64,000 nucleotides of DNA from Amoebidium appalachense (GCA_963693365.1 CAVNZM010000004.1:7812001-7876000); one strand, 5' to 3'; shown: positions 51,363 through 63,918, counted from the stretch's first letter. Made by a program: numbers and translations. Notes: generated by a model not told the origin, from the letters alone.

Positions 51363-52320
51363 GGGGGGGAGGGGGAGGGAGGGGGAAGGGGGGGAGGGGG
51401 GGGGGGGGGGGGATTGAACGTGCACTTGTACAACCGCGGGGAAATGGAACGCACACGTATGTACACTCGTGTGCACGTGCGTACGTGCGAATAACGGGCT
51501 ACCGCCGCGAGTCGTGCGCATGAGCTAGCTTACAGTGGAAAAAGAAATTAAAAAGGCGTATGAGGCTGTTTGATTCAGGCCTGTGAACAGTTTTCACATG
51601 CACATGCATATGGCCGATGTTGATGATGATGGGCTTCTGTGTGCACGTGTGACCGTCAGGTCATCTTTTGCTTCTGATGACCTGCTGCAGTCATGACAAT
51701 CGTGTTCAAATCAGGGGCCGAATCACGAGGTCGTGGCTTTACTTAGCGTGCCAGCAACTTAAAACGGATTCCGGTTGTGCACGTGATATATCATGGTGAT
51801 TTGACAGAGGGCTCACGCAACAAGGAGCTTGTGAGTTGCCCAGGCGAGATTCAATATTGAAGCATATGTCGTGGACTGGCCCGGCCAGGCAGCTGCAGGG
51901 GATCTCGAGGGGGATGTGCATGTCTGCCCAAGCACGTCATGTTGAACAGGCTGTGGTGTGTGATAGAAGAAGGAGTAGGGGAGTTGAGGCAAGGTAATAA
52001 ACGGTGGATAGAGTTTATATTGACAAGAAATACCGTATACCAAGTAGACGTGAGTGAGTGTCGCGACACAACTAGCTAGGAGGTTTGTCTGCATTTGCAC
52101 ACGTGATGCATGTACGTGTGTGAATCGGAAGATCTTCACATACATAGTTGGAATGGATAAGCGAGGGAATCCAAAGGAAAGCGGATGAGCACAATAGAAC
52201 GTGTGCTTATGCGAAAGTATTTTTGGCGCAAGAAACAAAATGCTACTGCGTCAGTCATGCAGAGCTACCAAGTTTCATCTTGTGATGATCACGTGAACGA
52301 GTTCAGGCTCTTCAGGGCTT
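49143..52320. other. Intergenic region
   Basis: No gene seen. It holds (CA)n (49337-49414), an (ACTC)n array (about 49414-49480), a short (GGGC)n near 49580, large C- and G-runs (50060-50095, 50320-50360, 50476-50520, 51311-51360) and ordinary sequence from 51540 on. Confidence 0.5.
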
Positions 52321-52374
52321 TGTTTACCTTAGCGCTGATTAGTTCGGAGCGCATCAAGGACTAAGAAAAATACG

Positions 52375-52475
52375 ATTGGTCCTTAGAAACCAATAGGAAC
52401 TATTATAAAGCTGAAATTTAGTTATTGGCGTTTACGAGCCAATCGCAGCGCCGCCAGCTGCCCAGGCAAACCAAT
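52375..52475 (+). promoter_or_regulatory. Cluster of five CCAAT boxes
   Basis: ATTGG at 52375 and 52424, CCAAT at 52390, 52439 and 52471. Two of the pairs have the identical geometry ATTGG-N10-CCAAT. A TATAAA sits between them at 52404-52409. The cluster is about 500 bp upstream of the polyol dehydrogenase start. Confidence 0.55.
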
Positions 52476-52580
52476 TAAAACGAAGATGCAGCTACTCTGT
52501 GACCTTGGCCACTCGAGCTTGCAAGCTCCCCTGGAAAAAAGCACATCGAGAAAAAACCACACTGTCAGCCTATGAAAAAG

Positions 52581-52586
52581 TATAAA
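52581..52586 (+). promoter_or_regulatory. TATA box candidate
   Basis: TATAAAGGGC, 105 bp downstream of the CCAAT cluster and about 390 bp before the start codon. The sequence after it is free of simple repeats. Confidence 0.4.
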
Positions 52587-52972
52587 GGGCAAGAAGCGTG
52601 GGGGGAAGTTTGTATGGTTCTTATTTTCTTTTGAATCCTCTCCCTCTTTCGCAAGCATAACGCCTCATAAGTCTGTTTCACACAAGCGCCGTCCCCCAGC
52701 TGACACGTATGGGCACGCCGTATGCATCCCCTTTCGACACAGTTTTGTGCTTAGTCTCAGAGGCCCTTATAGCACTACCAACCCGATATTTCATGAGCTA
52801 GTAAACAATAGCCCCTTCTTAGCACCAAATTTTCATTCAGTTTACCACATGCAAACCCTCAAATTTTTGATGCGTGAGTACAGTGACCCTTTCTTCCACC
52901 GAACCAGTTTCCAAAACTACAAAGAGTCTCTACCTCCGTACCTCCTCTACACCCACGTGTATACCAGCCAAC

Positions 52973-55024
52973 ATGTCTGTGCCTCTGTGTGACGATTCTC
53001 TCCCCCGCCTTGCCTCACGCGGCCTTTCCGTTCCCACCTGCAACCGTCTGTCTCTCCGCCATTCGTGGGTGCACTTTGGCCCCAGCCATTTCTTCTGCGC
53101 CCACCAAGCATTCTACGTCCACAAGATGAACGAATATCTTCACCAGCAGCACATGGGTGAGAAAGGGGGAGGGGCCGGCTGGTGTGGGCATCACAGTTGT
53201 CGGTCTACGTTCCCCTCAAGTTATCGACGCGCTCAACGAGCAAGATGGGCTCTACACTTTGGTCGAACAGGGGGTGGACGGAAATACCCTTACGGTGGTC
53301 GGGTCGATTGTGGACTGCCTGTGTGCTCCACGCGACAAGGCCCGTCTTCTCGAGATTCTCACATCCCCCGAGACACACGTGTTGTCCCTCACCATCACTC
53401 AGGAAGGCTATCACCTCACATCCACTGCCCCCCGCCGCCTTCGCACCAACTCGGCCGACGTGCAGAGCGACATTTTTAACCCTTCAGACCCTACCACCGC
53501 TGCGGGGTTCATCGTCGAGGCACTCCATCGCCGTTTTGTGTCTGGAATTCCCCCTTTTACTGTTCTGTCGTGCGATAATATTCCGGACAATGGTCAGCTC
53601 CTACGTCTTGCGGTTATGGACATGGCACGGCTGCAAAAGCGCACAGGCACGTTCCTGCGTTGGCTGGCCGGCAGATGCACATTTCCGGACAGTATGGTGG
53701 ACAGAATTACCCCACACACAAACGACGACCTGGCCTCCCTCGTGCGCTCACACGGCATCATCGACTCTCGGCCTGTCCCCACCGAGGCAAACTGGAGCCA
53801 GTGGGTAATTTCGGACAACTTCTGCAACGAAAAGCCCCCTCTTGACCTTGTGGGGGTTGAGTTTATGGAGACCACGCAGGTTGCGGAGATGGTGAAACTG
53901 CGCATGGTGAATGGGGCCCACATGGCCATGGGGGTGGTGGGGCTGCTGGCCGGATATACCCACGTGCATGAGGCTATGGCCTCCCCCAGGTGTGTATTTG
54001 GACCCCCCCCCCCCCCCCCCTCAATACTCCAAGTTTCCACTATCTCCTAAGATCCTCCCCCCCCCCCCCCCCCCCACCCTTATTGGAAATTCAATCTTGT
54101 ATTTCATTTCGTTCATGCCTTTACGCTTTTTAATCTCTATTTCACTGCCCCTTGGCACGACCTATTCATTTCCCTCTCAAATGCCTGTATTTTTGGACCT
54201 TGACTTTCTTTACACAGCCCACTCGAGCACTAGCCGCCACCCCTCCCCCCCCTCCCCCCGCCCCCCCTCCTCCCCCCCCCTCCCCCTCCCCCCCCCCCCC
54301 CCCCCCCCCCCTCCCACTTTCCCATTTCTCCCATTGTATTGGACAGCCCCCCCTCCCCACTTTCCCATTTCTCCCAGTGTAATGGACAGAACCTTAACGG
54401 TTCTAATGGGCATATGCTTCTTTTGTTCGTTAATATTCTTACTTTTATTGGTACCACTCCTCCGACAAGAATATTAGGCCTCCCCCCCCCCCCCCCCCCC
54501 CCCACAAAAAAAAAAAAAAAAAAAAAAAAAAACTCCAATCCTCCCCCGCACCCACCTCCTCTCGTCTCAACCACCACCTCACACGTGATATTCCCACACA
54601 GAATGCGCTCGTTTGTTCTGGGCTTCCACGCCGAGGTCTCCCGCTCCATCGCGCTCCACGTACCCGACCTGGACGTCCGCAACTACACCGCCCGCCTGCA
54701 CCAACGTCTTGCAAATCCGGCCATCAAGGACCAACTCGTCCGGCTGGTTCGTGACGTCACAAAGAAGCTGGACGTGCGTTTTCTCTCTGCAGCACGTGAC
54801 GTAATGAGCTTATCGGACGGGGAGCCTAATTCCGTACGGTACATCTGCCTGGCGGTGGCTGCGTGGATGCATTTTTGCGGTGGAAAGTGGGAGGTGGTGG
54901 ACCCATGCGCGGGAGAGTTGAGGGAGATTGCGAAGACCGGGGACCCGATGGGGTTTTTGCGTGAGGAGTGGTTCGGGTCGGACCTTGTCTCTTGCCCTGG
55001 ATTCGTCGATCAGGTAATGATACT

Positions 55025-55058
<34 letters not shown>

Positions 55059-55367
55059 CTGTGGCCCCTCTTCCTCTCCTCGCTCCCCCCTCACACCTTT
55101 GCTTTCTACTCCAAACCCCCTTCCCTCCCCCCCCCCCCTCCCCCCCCCCCTCCCCCCCCCCCCCTCTCCCCCGGGGGCCCCCCTGCCTTCTCATTCATGT
55201 TTCGCCCTTAGGCTCCCCACCCATTTTTCCGCAAGCAAAGAAAGTTTATAACACACCCCAGAACGTATCTGCCACAATCACCTTTTCACACACGATTGCA
55301 ATCATGAGTTACCAGAAATTATTACACTTGAACACTTCTCACGCCTGTCTCCCCCCCTCCACCCTCC

Positions 55368-55422
<55 letters not shown>

Positions 55423-55681
55423 ACAGGTGCTTGAGGCCTACCATGTCATTGCCATATATGGGATGCCCTCCACCCTCGACCACTATCGCCGCCACCACAG
55501 CCGTAAGGCCACCTATGCCGGGCCCCTTGCTTCTGGAAGTTTCGACGTGCTTGCACGTGTGCGCACGGGGACCAATCCGCGCAACGCTCGCGTTTCATTG
55601 GACAAGGGCGCAAAGAGGGCTGGTGTTGCTGCGACCGTATTGGTGGATGTGGTCGAGGGGGAGGCGGCTGGTGGCATGTGA
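52973..55681 (+). CDS. Mannitol dehydrogenase-family polyol dehydrogenase
   Basis: A member of the long-chain mannitol 2-dehydrogenase / fructuronate reductase family, which interconvert a polyol or aldonate and its keto form with NAD(H). Exons: 52973-53989, 54602-55013 and 55427-55681 (TGA). Phases agree at both introns. Visible motifs: an NAD-fold start GPSHFFCAHQAFY, where the family has a GxGxFHRAHQ-like motif, so the Arg is replaced; LTITQEGY, matching the family's LTVTEKGY; WVISDNF; DLVGVEF; and KLRMVNGAH, the K-x4-N-x2-H catalytic triad of the family. Next come LAGYTHVHEAM and, in exon 2, the Y-x(n)-RLANPAIKDQ region of the C-terminal domain. A one-base phase shift lies inside exon 1 at the G-runs 53165-53174. 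Removing one G makes it continuous, while a 42-nt GTGAGA..CACAG intron is an alternative. The last 60 residues look atypical. Substrate is not predictable. Confidence 0.88.
55421..55426 (+). other. (CA)n acceptor of the last dehydrogenase exon
   Basis: A short (CA)n after a long C-run (about 55369-55408) supplies the acceptor CACAG. Confidence 0.7.
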
Positions 55682-56029
55682 TTGGATGTTGTTCACGTCA
55701 AGTGTTTCTACGATTTTTCATTGAGTGAAGAAGTTGGTATTTGTCAACATATGGTGTTAGATACCTGGCAATTTCTTTTTGTATTTGTGGGAGAAGAAAA
55801 ATTACAGAATAGAGAATATGCAAAGCTATGCCGTTGTATATAACGTGCACCTGTGGTGCTGTAAGAAAAACTAAAATGTAGACGGGAAAAATACCGTCTT
55901 GAAAAATCCAGCAAAAGAATTTTACCTCTGTATAAATGAGAGATAGAAATACGGGCAGTTTTTTTTTGAGGCAGAAACTTATGTTGGGCGGAAAACTCGC
56001 ACAAAATGCGCATTTCATGGTCCCCAACC

Positions 56030-56035
56030 AATAAA
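56030..56035 (+). terminator. Polyadenylation signal AATAAA
   Basis: A canonical hexamer about 350 bp after the dehydrogenase stop codon. Confidence 0.35.
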
Positions 56036-56163
56036 CCCACTGGAGTCAGTAGGCAAACTGTATTCCTTTGTCCTCTTCCCCCACCCGCAAACCGACATTA
56101 CCCCTCCACCTTTCCCCCCCCACCCCCAATCGCACACATACATCCAACCATCACCCCTTTCTA

Positions 56164-56213
<50 letters not shown>

Positions 56214-56458
56214 CCCGCGCACACACGTTTCCTTCCAAGTGCTCAACATTCTTTTCAATTAGAAATTTGCATGCACGGGCGATAGAAAAAGGGATAGTAA
56301 GACATTTTATAGTAAAAATATCAGAGTAGGCGGTGAGCCACCATAACTTTACCTTTATGAACACCACTCTTCCCTCGAGGCCCCCTCTTTCCCCTACTGA
56401 GAAACAAACTTCCTACCCAACCCTGCCTCGCCCACGGAACTTCCGCCTATGCTCTCAA

Positions 56459-56497
<39 letters not shown>

Positions 56498-58364
56498 CCC
56501 CATCCCTCCGCTCAAGGAAAAAACTCGAGCACACACACAATTCTATGGGCTGGTGATACACTTAAGAAAATATACAGAAAACTCAAGATCTTCCCATGCT
56601 ATGCTTAGACACACACACATAACAGATGCACGTAATTTAAAACACACACCGTCACATGCGCGCATGCTCATACCGGGATGCACACACACCCTCAGACTAA
56701 CAACACTCACCCTCCAAGTCCATACTCGGTTTCGGGATGTAAATGTATCCCACAAAAAGCAATCAGATCTAGAATGTGAATCCCCCTTCTCCCCCCCCCC
56801 ACCCCCCCCCCCCCCCAAAAAAAAAAAAAAAAAGAAAAGAAAAAAAAAAAAAAAAAAACAACAAAAAAAACTCAAACACTGACAAAGAAGAAAAGAAAAA
56901 ACACGCAAACATACACACACAATGTCACACTACAACACCAACCAAGCCACTTCACCCCAGCCGTCAGGCCAAATCTTAGTTCTTAGAGCTACATAGTCGA
57001 CGAACACCCATAGACATCCACCCTACAACGTACGCACACATGCAGGCACACGCCATGCTCTGACAAATATACGAGTGTTTACATACAAGTTTTGCCTGAA
57101 ACTATCTGACATAAACACCGTTCACGCACACACACCCCATCTAACAGTGTCACATGCAGATGCACAAAGACCCCCCCCCCCCCCCCCCCCCCCCCCCCCT
57201 TTCACACACACACAGTGTACACAAACATCACATGTAGATGTAATGCGGACAGGTTTTCCATAGACATGTACATGTTTCCGCATTCACAGGCATCAGCCCC
57301 CCCCCCCTCCCCTTCCCACACACACACACAGAACGCACCAGCCATCCACCCAGGCGTCTGTACACGTGTGCGAGCACACAAAGCACAAATTCACATATGA
57401 ATACCAAAATCCAATCACATCATTTATTACTCCATAGGCGAATCAAACGAAACCACTGGTCACCACCGGCCAGCAAATACAAACAAAAGAACAACAACAA
57501 ATACCAAAACACACAGACTACGGCCACCCACACACCTACTGCTGCCGTTAAAATCCAGCATGCACTCATGCTAGGGCCGCAGCGTGTGTATGGATATGTG
57601 TGCGCGCGCGTGTCTTTGTATCATTTATGCACCGTGTCTAATTTGTGGGTGTCTATTACTGTAATAAGTGTCGCGAGTGTGTGTGTGTGTGTGGTTGTGT
57701 ATGTGTGCGTGCATGCGCCATATTTATGTATCGCTTTTACACAATGTGCAGGCCTTCCACAAATACGAGCCGTAACGTGCATCATCTCTTACATATGTAT
57801 TCAATCATTTGGTTACAACCGAGCCAAAGCATCCCCACCGGATAAAAGCGTACAGAGTTCAGACATTCGAAAAAACAGTGCGCACGATCAATACAGTCCT
57901 ACGTACGATCATCAGCCAGGGTATTAGAAAAAAGGGGAACCAAAAAAAGGCTATCTACTCATGACAAACGTTTTTTTTGTTTTCTTTTTCATACACGTCC
58001 TCACCCCAAGTCCTGCATATATCATCCACGGACTACACCCCCCCCCCCTCCCCCCCCCCCCCCCCCCCCACCCACCCACCCACCCACCCACCCACCCATA
58101 CTTCCCCCCCCCAATCCGCCGCCCCACTCTGTCCTTCGTGCACACATGCAACCCCCCACCCTCCCTTCTACACTGGTTCAAGTCAAGGATAGTGTTTGAC
58201 GTGCTTGCCCCCCCCCCCCCCCCCCCCCCCCCAACCAACCAACCCATCCACTCCATGCACACCCATATCCACCCACCCACCCTGCCTCTCCTCCCCATCC
58301 ACATCCACACCTACATTCAGTGTCCTTCGTAACAATATTGCCACTAACCACACGAATAGTGCCC
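56036..58364. other. Intergenic region between convergent genes
   Basis: No gene seen. C-runs (56168-56212, 56461-56495, 57170-57199), A-runs (56817-56858) and moderately CA-rich sequence. The dehydrogenase and TFIIE-beta genes converge here. Confidence 0.5.
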
Positions 58365-58512
58365 CTACTCGTCGAGTTGGTTGAAGTTGATGAGATGAGT
58401 GACGTGCTTGTTCTGGACCTTCTTGATCTTGTGCACCTTCTTCTTCTTTTTATCCTCTTTGGCCTTGGGGCCGCTCTTCAAAGTCTTCACCATGATCGAC
58501 CCGTCTGTGTGC

Positions 58513-58574
<62 letters not shown>

Positions 58575-59016
58575 GAGGGGGGGGGGGGGAGAAACCCATT
58601 CAGTACCCACCTCACCTCCCAATTCACTCCAATGCACCAAACCGCACCCTTTTAAAAGAAAAAAAAAGAGAAGAAAAGGAAAAAAAAAAGGAAAGAAAAC
58701 AAACAAAAAAAAGCCACTCAATACTCCACCCCGCCGCCCAATTCCCTCACATGCACCATACCGCACCATTCCCCTCCCCCCCCCCCCCCCCCCTCCTCCC
58801 CCTCTCCCCCCACCCCCTCCACCCCCTCTTCTTGATCCCCTTCCCCCCTCCCCCCCCTCAAAATATTAGCCATATTGATGTTGCATTCCCACACAAGTCA
58901 TACCAAACCCCAAACCACACACACACACAAAAGAGGACCCAAAATGCGTGCATGCTCAGACGCACCAATCCATCAAAGAAACCTATGATGCCAACGCTGT
59001 TTTTCACCAACGACAG

Positions 59017-59058
<42 letters not shown>

Positions 59059-59225
59059 CACATGCACACACACATCACCACCACTAACAGGCCCCATCCC
59101 ACCCGAAAACTAATATCCAAAACATTTGCACACTCTTACATACACCATACAGACACACTGCACTCTTCATATTCCATACAGACACACCGCACAACTGCAC
59201 AGACGCCACACACAGGCACGCACAG

Positions 59226-59298
<73 letters not shown>

Positions 59299-60133
59299 CC
59301 CGCTTCATCCCCCCCCCCCCCCCCCCCCCCCCCTCCTCCTCCTCACACCTACACATCATAATCCCCCCCATCCTCCCCCCTCCCCCTCCCCCTCCACACA
59401 CGCACACATGGGCACAGGCACACATACCGATGACGGTCTGCATCTCGACCTCATCCGCCCTCTTCACATCCTCCCATTCCTTCTTGAAATCTGCAACCCC
59501 AAACCCCACACAGTCAGACACCATGAATCCACTAACCGTTCATTTCGGGATTTCCTTTCCAGCCCCCACTTTCTCCACAACTTTCCTCCATGATATATCT
59601 AAAGATTGGTACAAATCACTACCTTGCCGACAGGAAAATAGCTCCCCCCCCCCCCCCCCCCCTTCCCCCCAAACACACCTAAACCGCCCCACACAATTCC
59701 AACCCCCCCCCCCCCCCCCCCCCCCTTCCCCCACAGCTGTCAACCCCCAAGTCTGCTTGCCCGTCTTCACACCACAACCACACCTCCCTCACGTACACAA
59801 AACAACCACACCACATCCACATGCCCATACCCCAACCCACCCACCCACCCACCCACCCAGCCCCCCCCCCCCCCCCCCCCCCCCCCCACCCACAAACCCA
59901 CCGCCCCTCCCTCCCCTCCCTTGCCCCCCCCCCCCCCCCCTCCTTCCCCTCCACTCCCCCGCCCCCTCCCCCTACACCCACACACCAGGTCCTTTCACTT
60001 AATCGTGTCTATCCCCCTCCTCCCCCCCCCCCCACCCCACCCACCCACCCACCCACTCACCAGGTCCCTTCACGTACCCGAGTCTATGTCTACAAATTAG
60101 CTCGGTGCCAGCAGGCGTGGGTGGCTGAAGCAC

Positions 60134-60168
<35 letters not shown>

Positions 60169-60555
60169 ACCCACCCACCCACCCAACAACAACCAAAAAA
60201 ACAAAAAAAACAAAAACAAAAAAAAAAAAAAAAAAAAAAAAAAAACACCCACACACACTAGCACACACTAAAACCTACCCGAGTCTATGTCGACAAAGTA
60301 GCTCGGAGCCAGCAGGCTGGGGTGGCTGAAGCACACATAGTCCACCTTGCCGCTCTTGCCCGATGTGATTGCCGTGATTACACGGCCCTCCTTCTTCATG
60401 GCCTGAACACACACACAGAGGCACTGTCAGACACACGTCTCCGATTGCTGCCCCCCCCCCTGCATCCTTTTAGAATGGGGAAAGAAAAAAGAAAAAAAGA
60501 AAAAAAGGAAAAAAGAAAAAAGAGGAAAGAAAGAAAGAGAAGAAACGAGAGGCTA

Positions 60556-60594
<39 letters not shown>

Positions 60595-60850
60595 ATGAAA
60601 AAAAGGGGAAAAAAGGAAAGGAACAGAGGAAAAAAGAAAGAATGAAAGAAAACAAAGAAATGAAAGAAGAAAAGAAGAAGAAAAAAGGAAAAAAGAATAA
60701 AGAATAAAGAAAAATGAGGGGGGGGGAGGGGGGGGGGGGGGGGGGAGGGTGGAAGGCATACAACAGCGTTATCAATCCTGTATTCTCTCTTCCTCCCCCC
60801 CCCTCTCATCCTCACCAACCAACAAAGTCACCAGCATAAAATCATATACC

Positions 60851-60901
<51 letters not shown>

Positions 60902-61925
60902 CTCCCCCCCTCACACACTGGCACCCCCTCCCCCCCCCCCCTCTCCCCGGGCACACACCACACGTACCTCCAGGATGGTCTCTACGGTTGGGTTTGAGTC
61001 TCTCATCTCTGCAAACAAAGAAGAAACACCCAGTCAGCCCAACCTACCTTGCCCCCCTCCCCCCCCCCCAAAAAAAAAAAAAAAAAAAAAAAAAACTTGC
61101 CGCAGATTCGCAACACCCCACCTCCCCCCCCCCCCCCCCCCCCCCCCACCACCAAACCCAACCCACCCACCTACACACACACGCACACACACAGAATATC
61201 AAAAAGAAATTGCGATGACGATGTATTTGATCTATTCGATATTTTTTGCAAGCGTCTAGAGGGGGAGAAGGGGGGGGGGGGGGGGTAGCCGACGGAGGTG
61301 GTAGTGGTATTGCTGGTGGGAATGATACATGCACAAGAAGGTGAAGGGAAAACCAAAACAGAAAAGGGAGGGGAGGTGCGCGTGTGCGCGCCCGCGCGCG
61401 CGTGTGTGTGTGTGTGTGTGTCTGTGCCTGTGTGGGTGAGTGTGGGGGGTAGGGGGAGGGGGGGAGGGGGAGCGGAGCAGGGGGAGCGGGGAGGGAGGGA
61501 AGTGGAGGGGGGAGACGAGAGAGAGAAAAAAAAAATGGTGTACCGCTCATAAGCAGGCCACCCTTTGGGCCTGACTCGAGCTGTGCAGCCAAAAGAACTT
61601 CAATCTCCTCGGCAGTGCGGCAATCGTACTCGGGCTAGGAGAGGGCACCGTCAGAAACATGAGTATGTGCACGCACCACAGAGCAAAAAAAAAAAAAAAA
61701 AAAAAAAGGGTTATGTGCATGCACCACACAGTAAAATTAATGATTAATTATAAAAATAAAATTAAAAAAGAGTGGGTATGTGTATACACCACACAGTAAA
61801 AAAAAAAAAAACGTGGGATCGAACAAGTAATTATGGGCATGCACCACACACACAATAAAAAAACAAGTGTAAATGTGAACACATGATCATATACAGAGAA
61901 AGGCGAGGGTATGTTGCACGCACCA

Positions 61926-61983
<58 letters not shown>

Positions 61984-62726
61984 GGGAGAATGTGCAGGTA
62001 CCACACGGTTTTAAAAAAATATGGAGAGAATGTGGTGTGAGCGTGCAAAAAAAAAAGGAGGAATATACCACACGCCAAAAATAATAAATAATAATAATAA
62101 TAATATTAATAAAAAAAAAGGAGGGAATGTGCATGTACCACAAAGTAAAAAAAGAAAAGTGGTAATGTGCATGTACCACACAGTGAAAAAAAAAAAAAAA
62201 AAAAGTGGGAATGTGCATGCATCGCACAGAGAGGAACGGGTTTAATGGTGCCCACACCACCACATGTTCTTGGGCATGCGCTACACAGAAAAACGTATAA
62301 ATGTGCACACGTCCCACAAACAACGCGGACACCAAACAGAAACGAATAAGCCAGAATATGGAGGCGGAGGATTGCGGGGGCCAAAGAAACTCCCCATCAC
62401 CCCCCTCCCTTCCCCTTCCCTGCCCAAAAAATACAACAATAATAAACACAAATAAAAAATCCCTACCTCCCCATCCTCCATCCCCCCCCCCCCCCCCCCC
62501 CCCATGTGTCCCCTTTTCTCTCAACAACGACAACAGGAAAAAAAAATCCCCCCCCCCCCCCCCCCCTCCTCCCCTCCCCCCCTCAAATAAAAATACGAGT
62601 AAAAACAAAGTAAAAACCACCATGATAACAAAGAAAGCGAGAAAAATCCAACCAAGACCCACCTTGTACTGAAACACGTCATCCTGGACTGTCAGCTGGA
62701 CGTTTCTCTTCAGCAGATCAAGCAGT
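58365..62726 (-). CDS. GTF2E2: TFIIE subunit beta, 3' six exons (5' end outside window)
   Basis: TFIIE-beta is the small subunit of the general transcription factor TFIIE. It binds the RNA polymerase II preinitiation complex and helps recruit TFIIH. Exons in coding order: 62726-62663, 61634-61544, 61008-60968, 60402-60279, 59490-59428 and 58504-58365 (TAG), 174 codons, with phases matching at all five joins. The protein reads RNVQLTVQDDVFQYKPEYDC, then TAEEIEVLLAAQ, LESGPKGGLLMSEMRDSNP, ILEAMKKEGRVITAITSGK, VDYVCFSHP, FKKEWEDV and a Lys-rich C-terminus (KEDKKKKKVHKIKKVQNKH). This order matches the second winged-helix region and basic tail of the family: FKPKYNVR, GLGGILLEDI, LPNSQKAV, FxxLWRSV. 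The N-terminal half lies beyond position 64000 or in exons I could not see. Introns carry poly-G on the coding strand, opposite to the other genes. Confidence 0.85.
59221..59294 (-). repeat. (GT)n on the coding strand
   Basis: A (CA)n on the + strand, in the TFIIE-beta intron between 59428 and 58504. Confidence 0.9.
60071..60136 (-). pseudogene. Decayed partial duplicate of a TFIIE-beta exon
   Basis: The + strand here matches 60275-60340, the 3' part of exon 60402-60279 with its donor. Both share CCGAGTCTATGT, TAGCTCGG, GCCAGCAGG and GTGGCTGAAGCACAC. Substitutions and an indel create an in-frame stop. The donor (CTCGG|GTACGT) is still intact. A weaker trace of the donor-side sequence is visible near 59985-60010. 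Confidence 0.75.
61660..62320 (-). repeat. Degenerate tandem array with poly-A spacers
   Basis: About ten copies of a unit reading, on the + strand, ATGTGCATGCACCACACAG and separated by A-runs, one of about 45 A at 61937-61981. It fills most of the TFIIE-beta intron between 62663 and 61634. Confidence 0.8.
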
Positions 62727-62749
62727 CTGTCCACAGAGAATCAGCACAC

Positions 62750-62967
62750 ACATACACAGACAGACACATGCACGAACACACATGCACTCGTACTTGCATG
62801 CACATGCACACACAGACACATGGAGGAGAACACATGCACACACACACACACACAGACACATGCACGAGCACACCTAGACACATGCAGGAGCACACATGTA
62901 CACAAACACACGCACACAGGCACATATGCACGAACACACATTAGTGCGCACACAGGCACATATGCAC

Positions 62968-63027
<60 letters not shown>

Positions 63028-63847
63028 CATATGCACGAACACACATGCACACACACCCACACAGAAAGACAGACACGTGCGCGAACACACACGTACATAC
63101 ACACATACAGGCACAAATGTGCACAGACGTACATGCCCAACTGTGCGTCCACCCACACCCACACAAACACAAACAGAGAGAGAGTGGAAGGGAGGGGCGG
63201 AGGGGAAAGACAGGGGGGGAGGGGAGAGAGAGAGAGGAGAGAGAGAGAAAGACAGCAAAAGAGAGAGAGAGAGAAAGACAGCAAGAGAGAGAGAGGGAGA
63301 GAGGAGGAAGAGGGCGGACAGGAGGGGTTGTCAACGAGAGAGGGAGGGAGGAACCGAGGGAGAGAGCAAGGGAGGCATGGGGAAAGAGATTGTGAGAGGG
63401 AGCAGAGAGTGTGTGAGTACGAGAGAGAGGAGAGAGGAAAGACAATCAACACACACGCTCAAGAATACACGTGCAGACAGTTGTGGACCGATTAGTTTGG
63501 GACTATAAATGGGAATGTGTAAAAGGTGCGGGGAGCTGAGAAGCAGCCCGCCGAGGCGCCGGGGAGGGGGGAGGAGGAGGGCAAAAGAGGGGTGGGGAGG
63601 GAGTAGGTATGTGTTTGTGACTAAAATGTGAATGCAATTAAGTGGGTGATGGGTGGAAGGGGGCGGGGGGGGGGGGGGGGGGGGGGGGGGAAAGGGGGGA
63701 GAAAGCAAACACAGAGAAGGCATCCAAGCAACCCCCCCTCCTCTCCCCCTCTCCCTCCCTCCCCCCCCCCAAACCCCCTCCAACCACAATTCACCCACCC
63801 ATCCACCCAAAAGGTCATCTGCACCCACCGTGGGAGCAAAAAAAAAC

Positions 63848-63918
<71 letters not shown>

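Noticed and set aside
61748-62734. 328-codon minus-strand frame as a hydrophobic membrane protein
   Set aside because: Its start is the TFIIE-beta exon and the rest is poly-T and tandem-repeat intron. The spliced model joins in phase to the next exon with family motifs.
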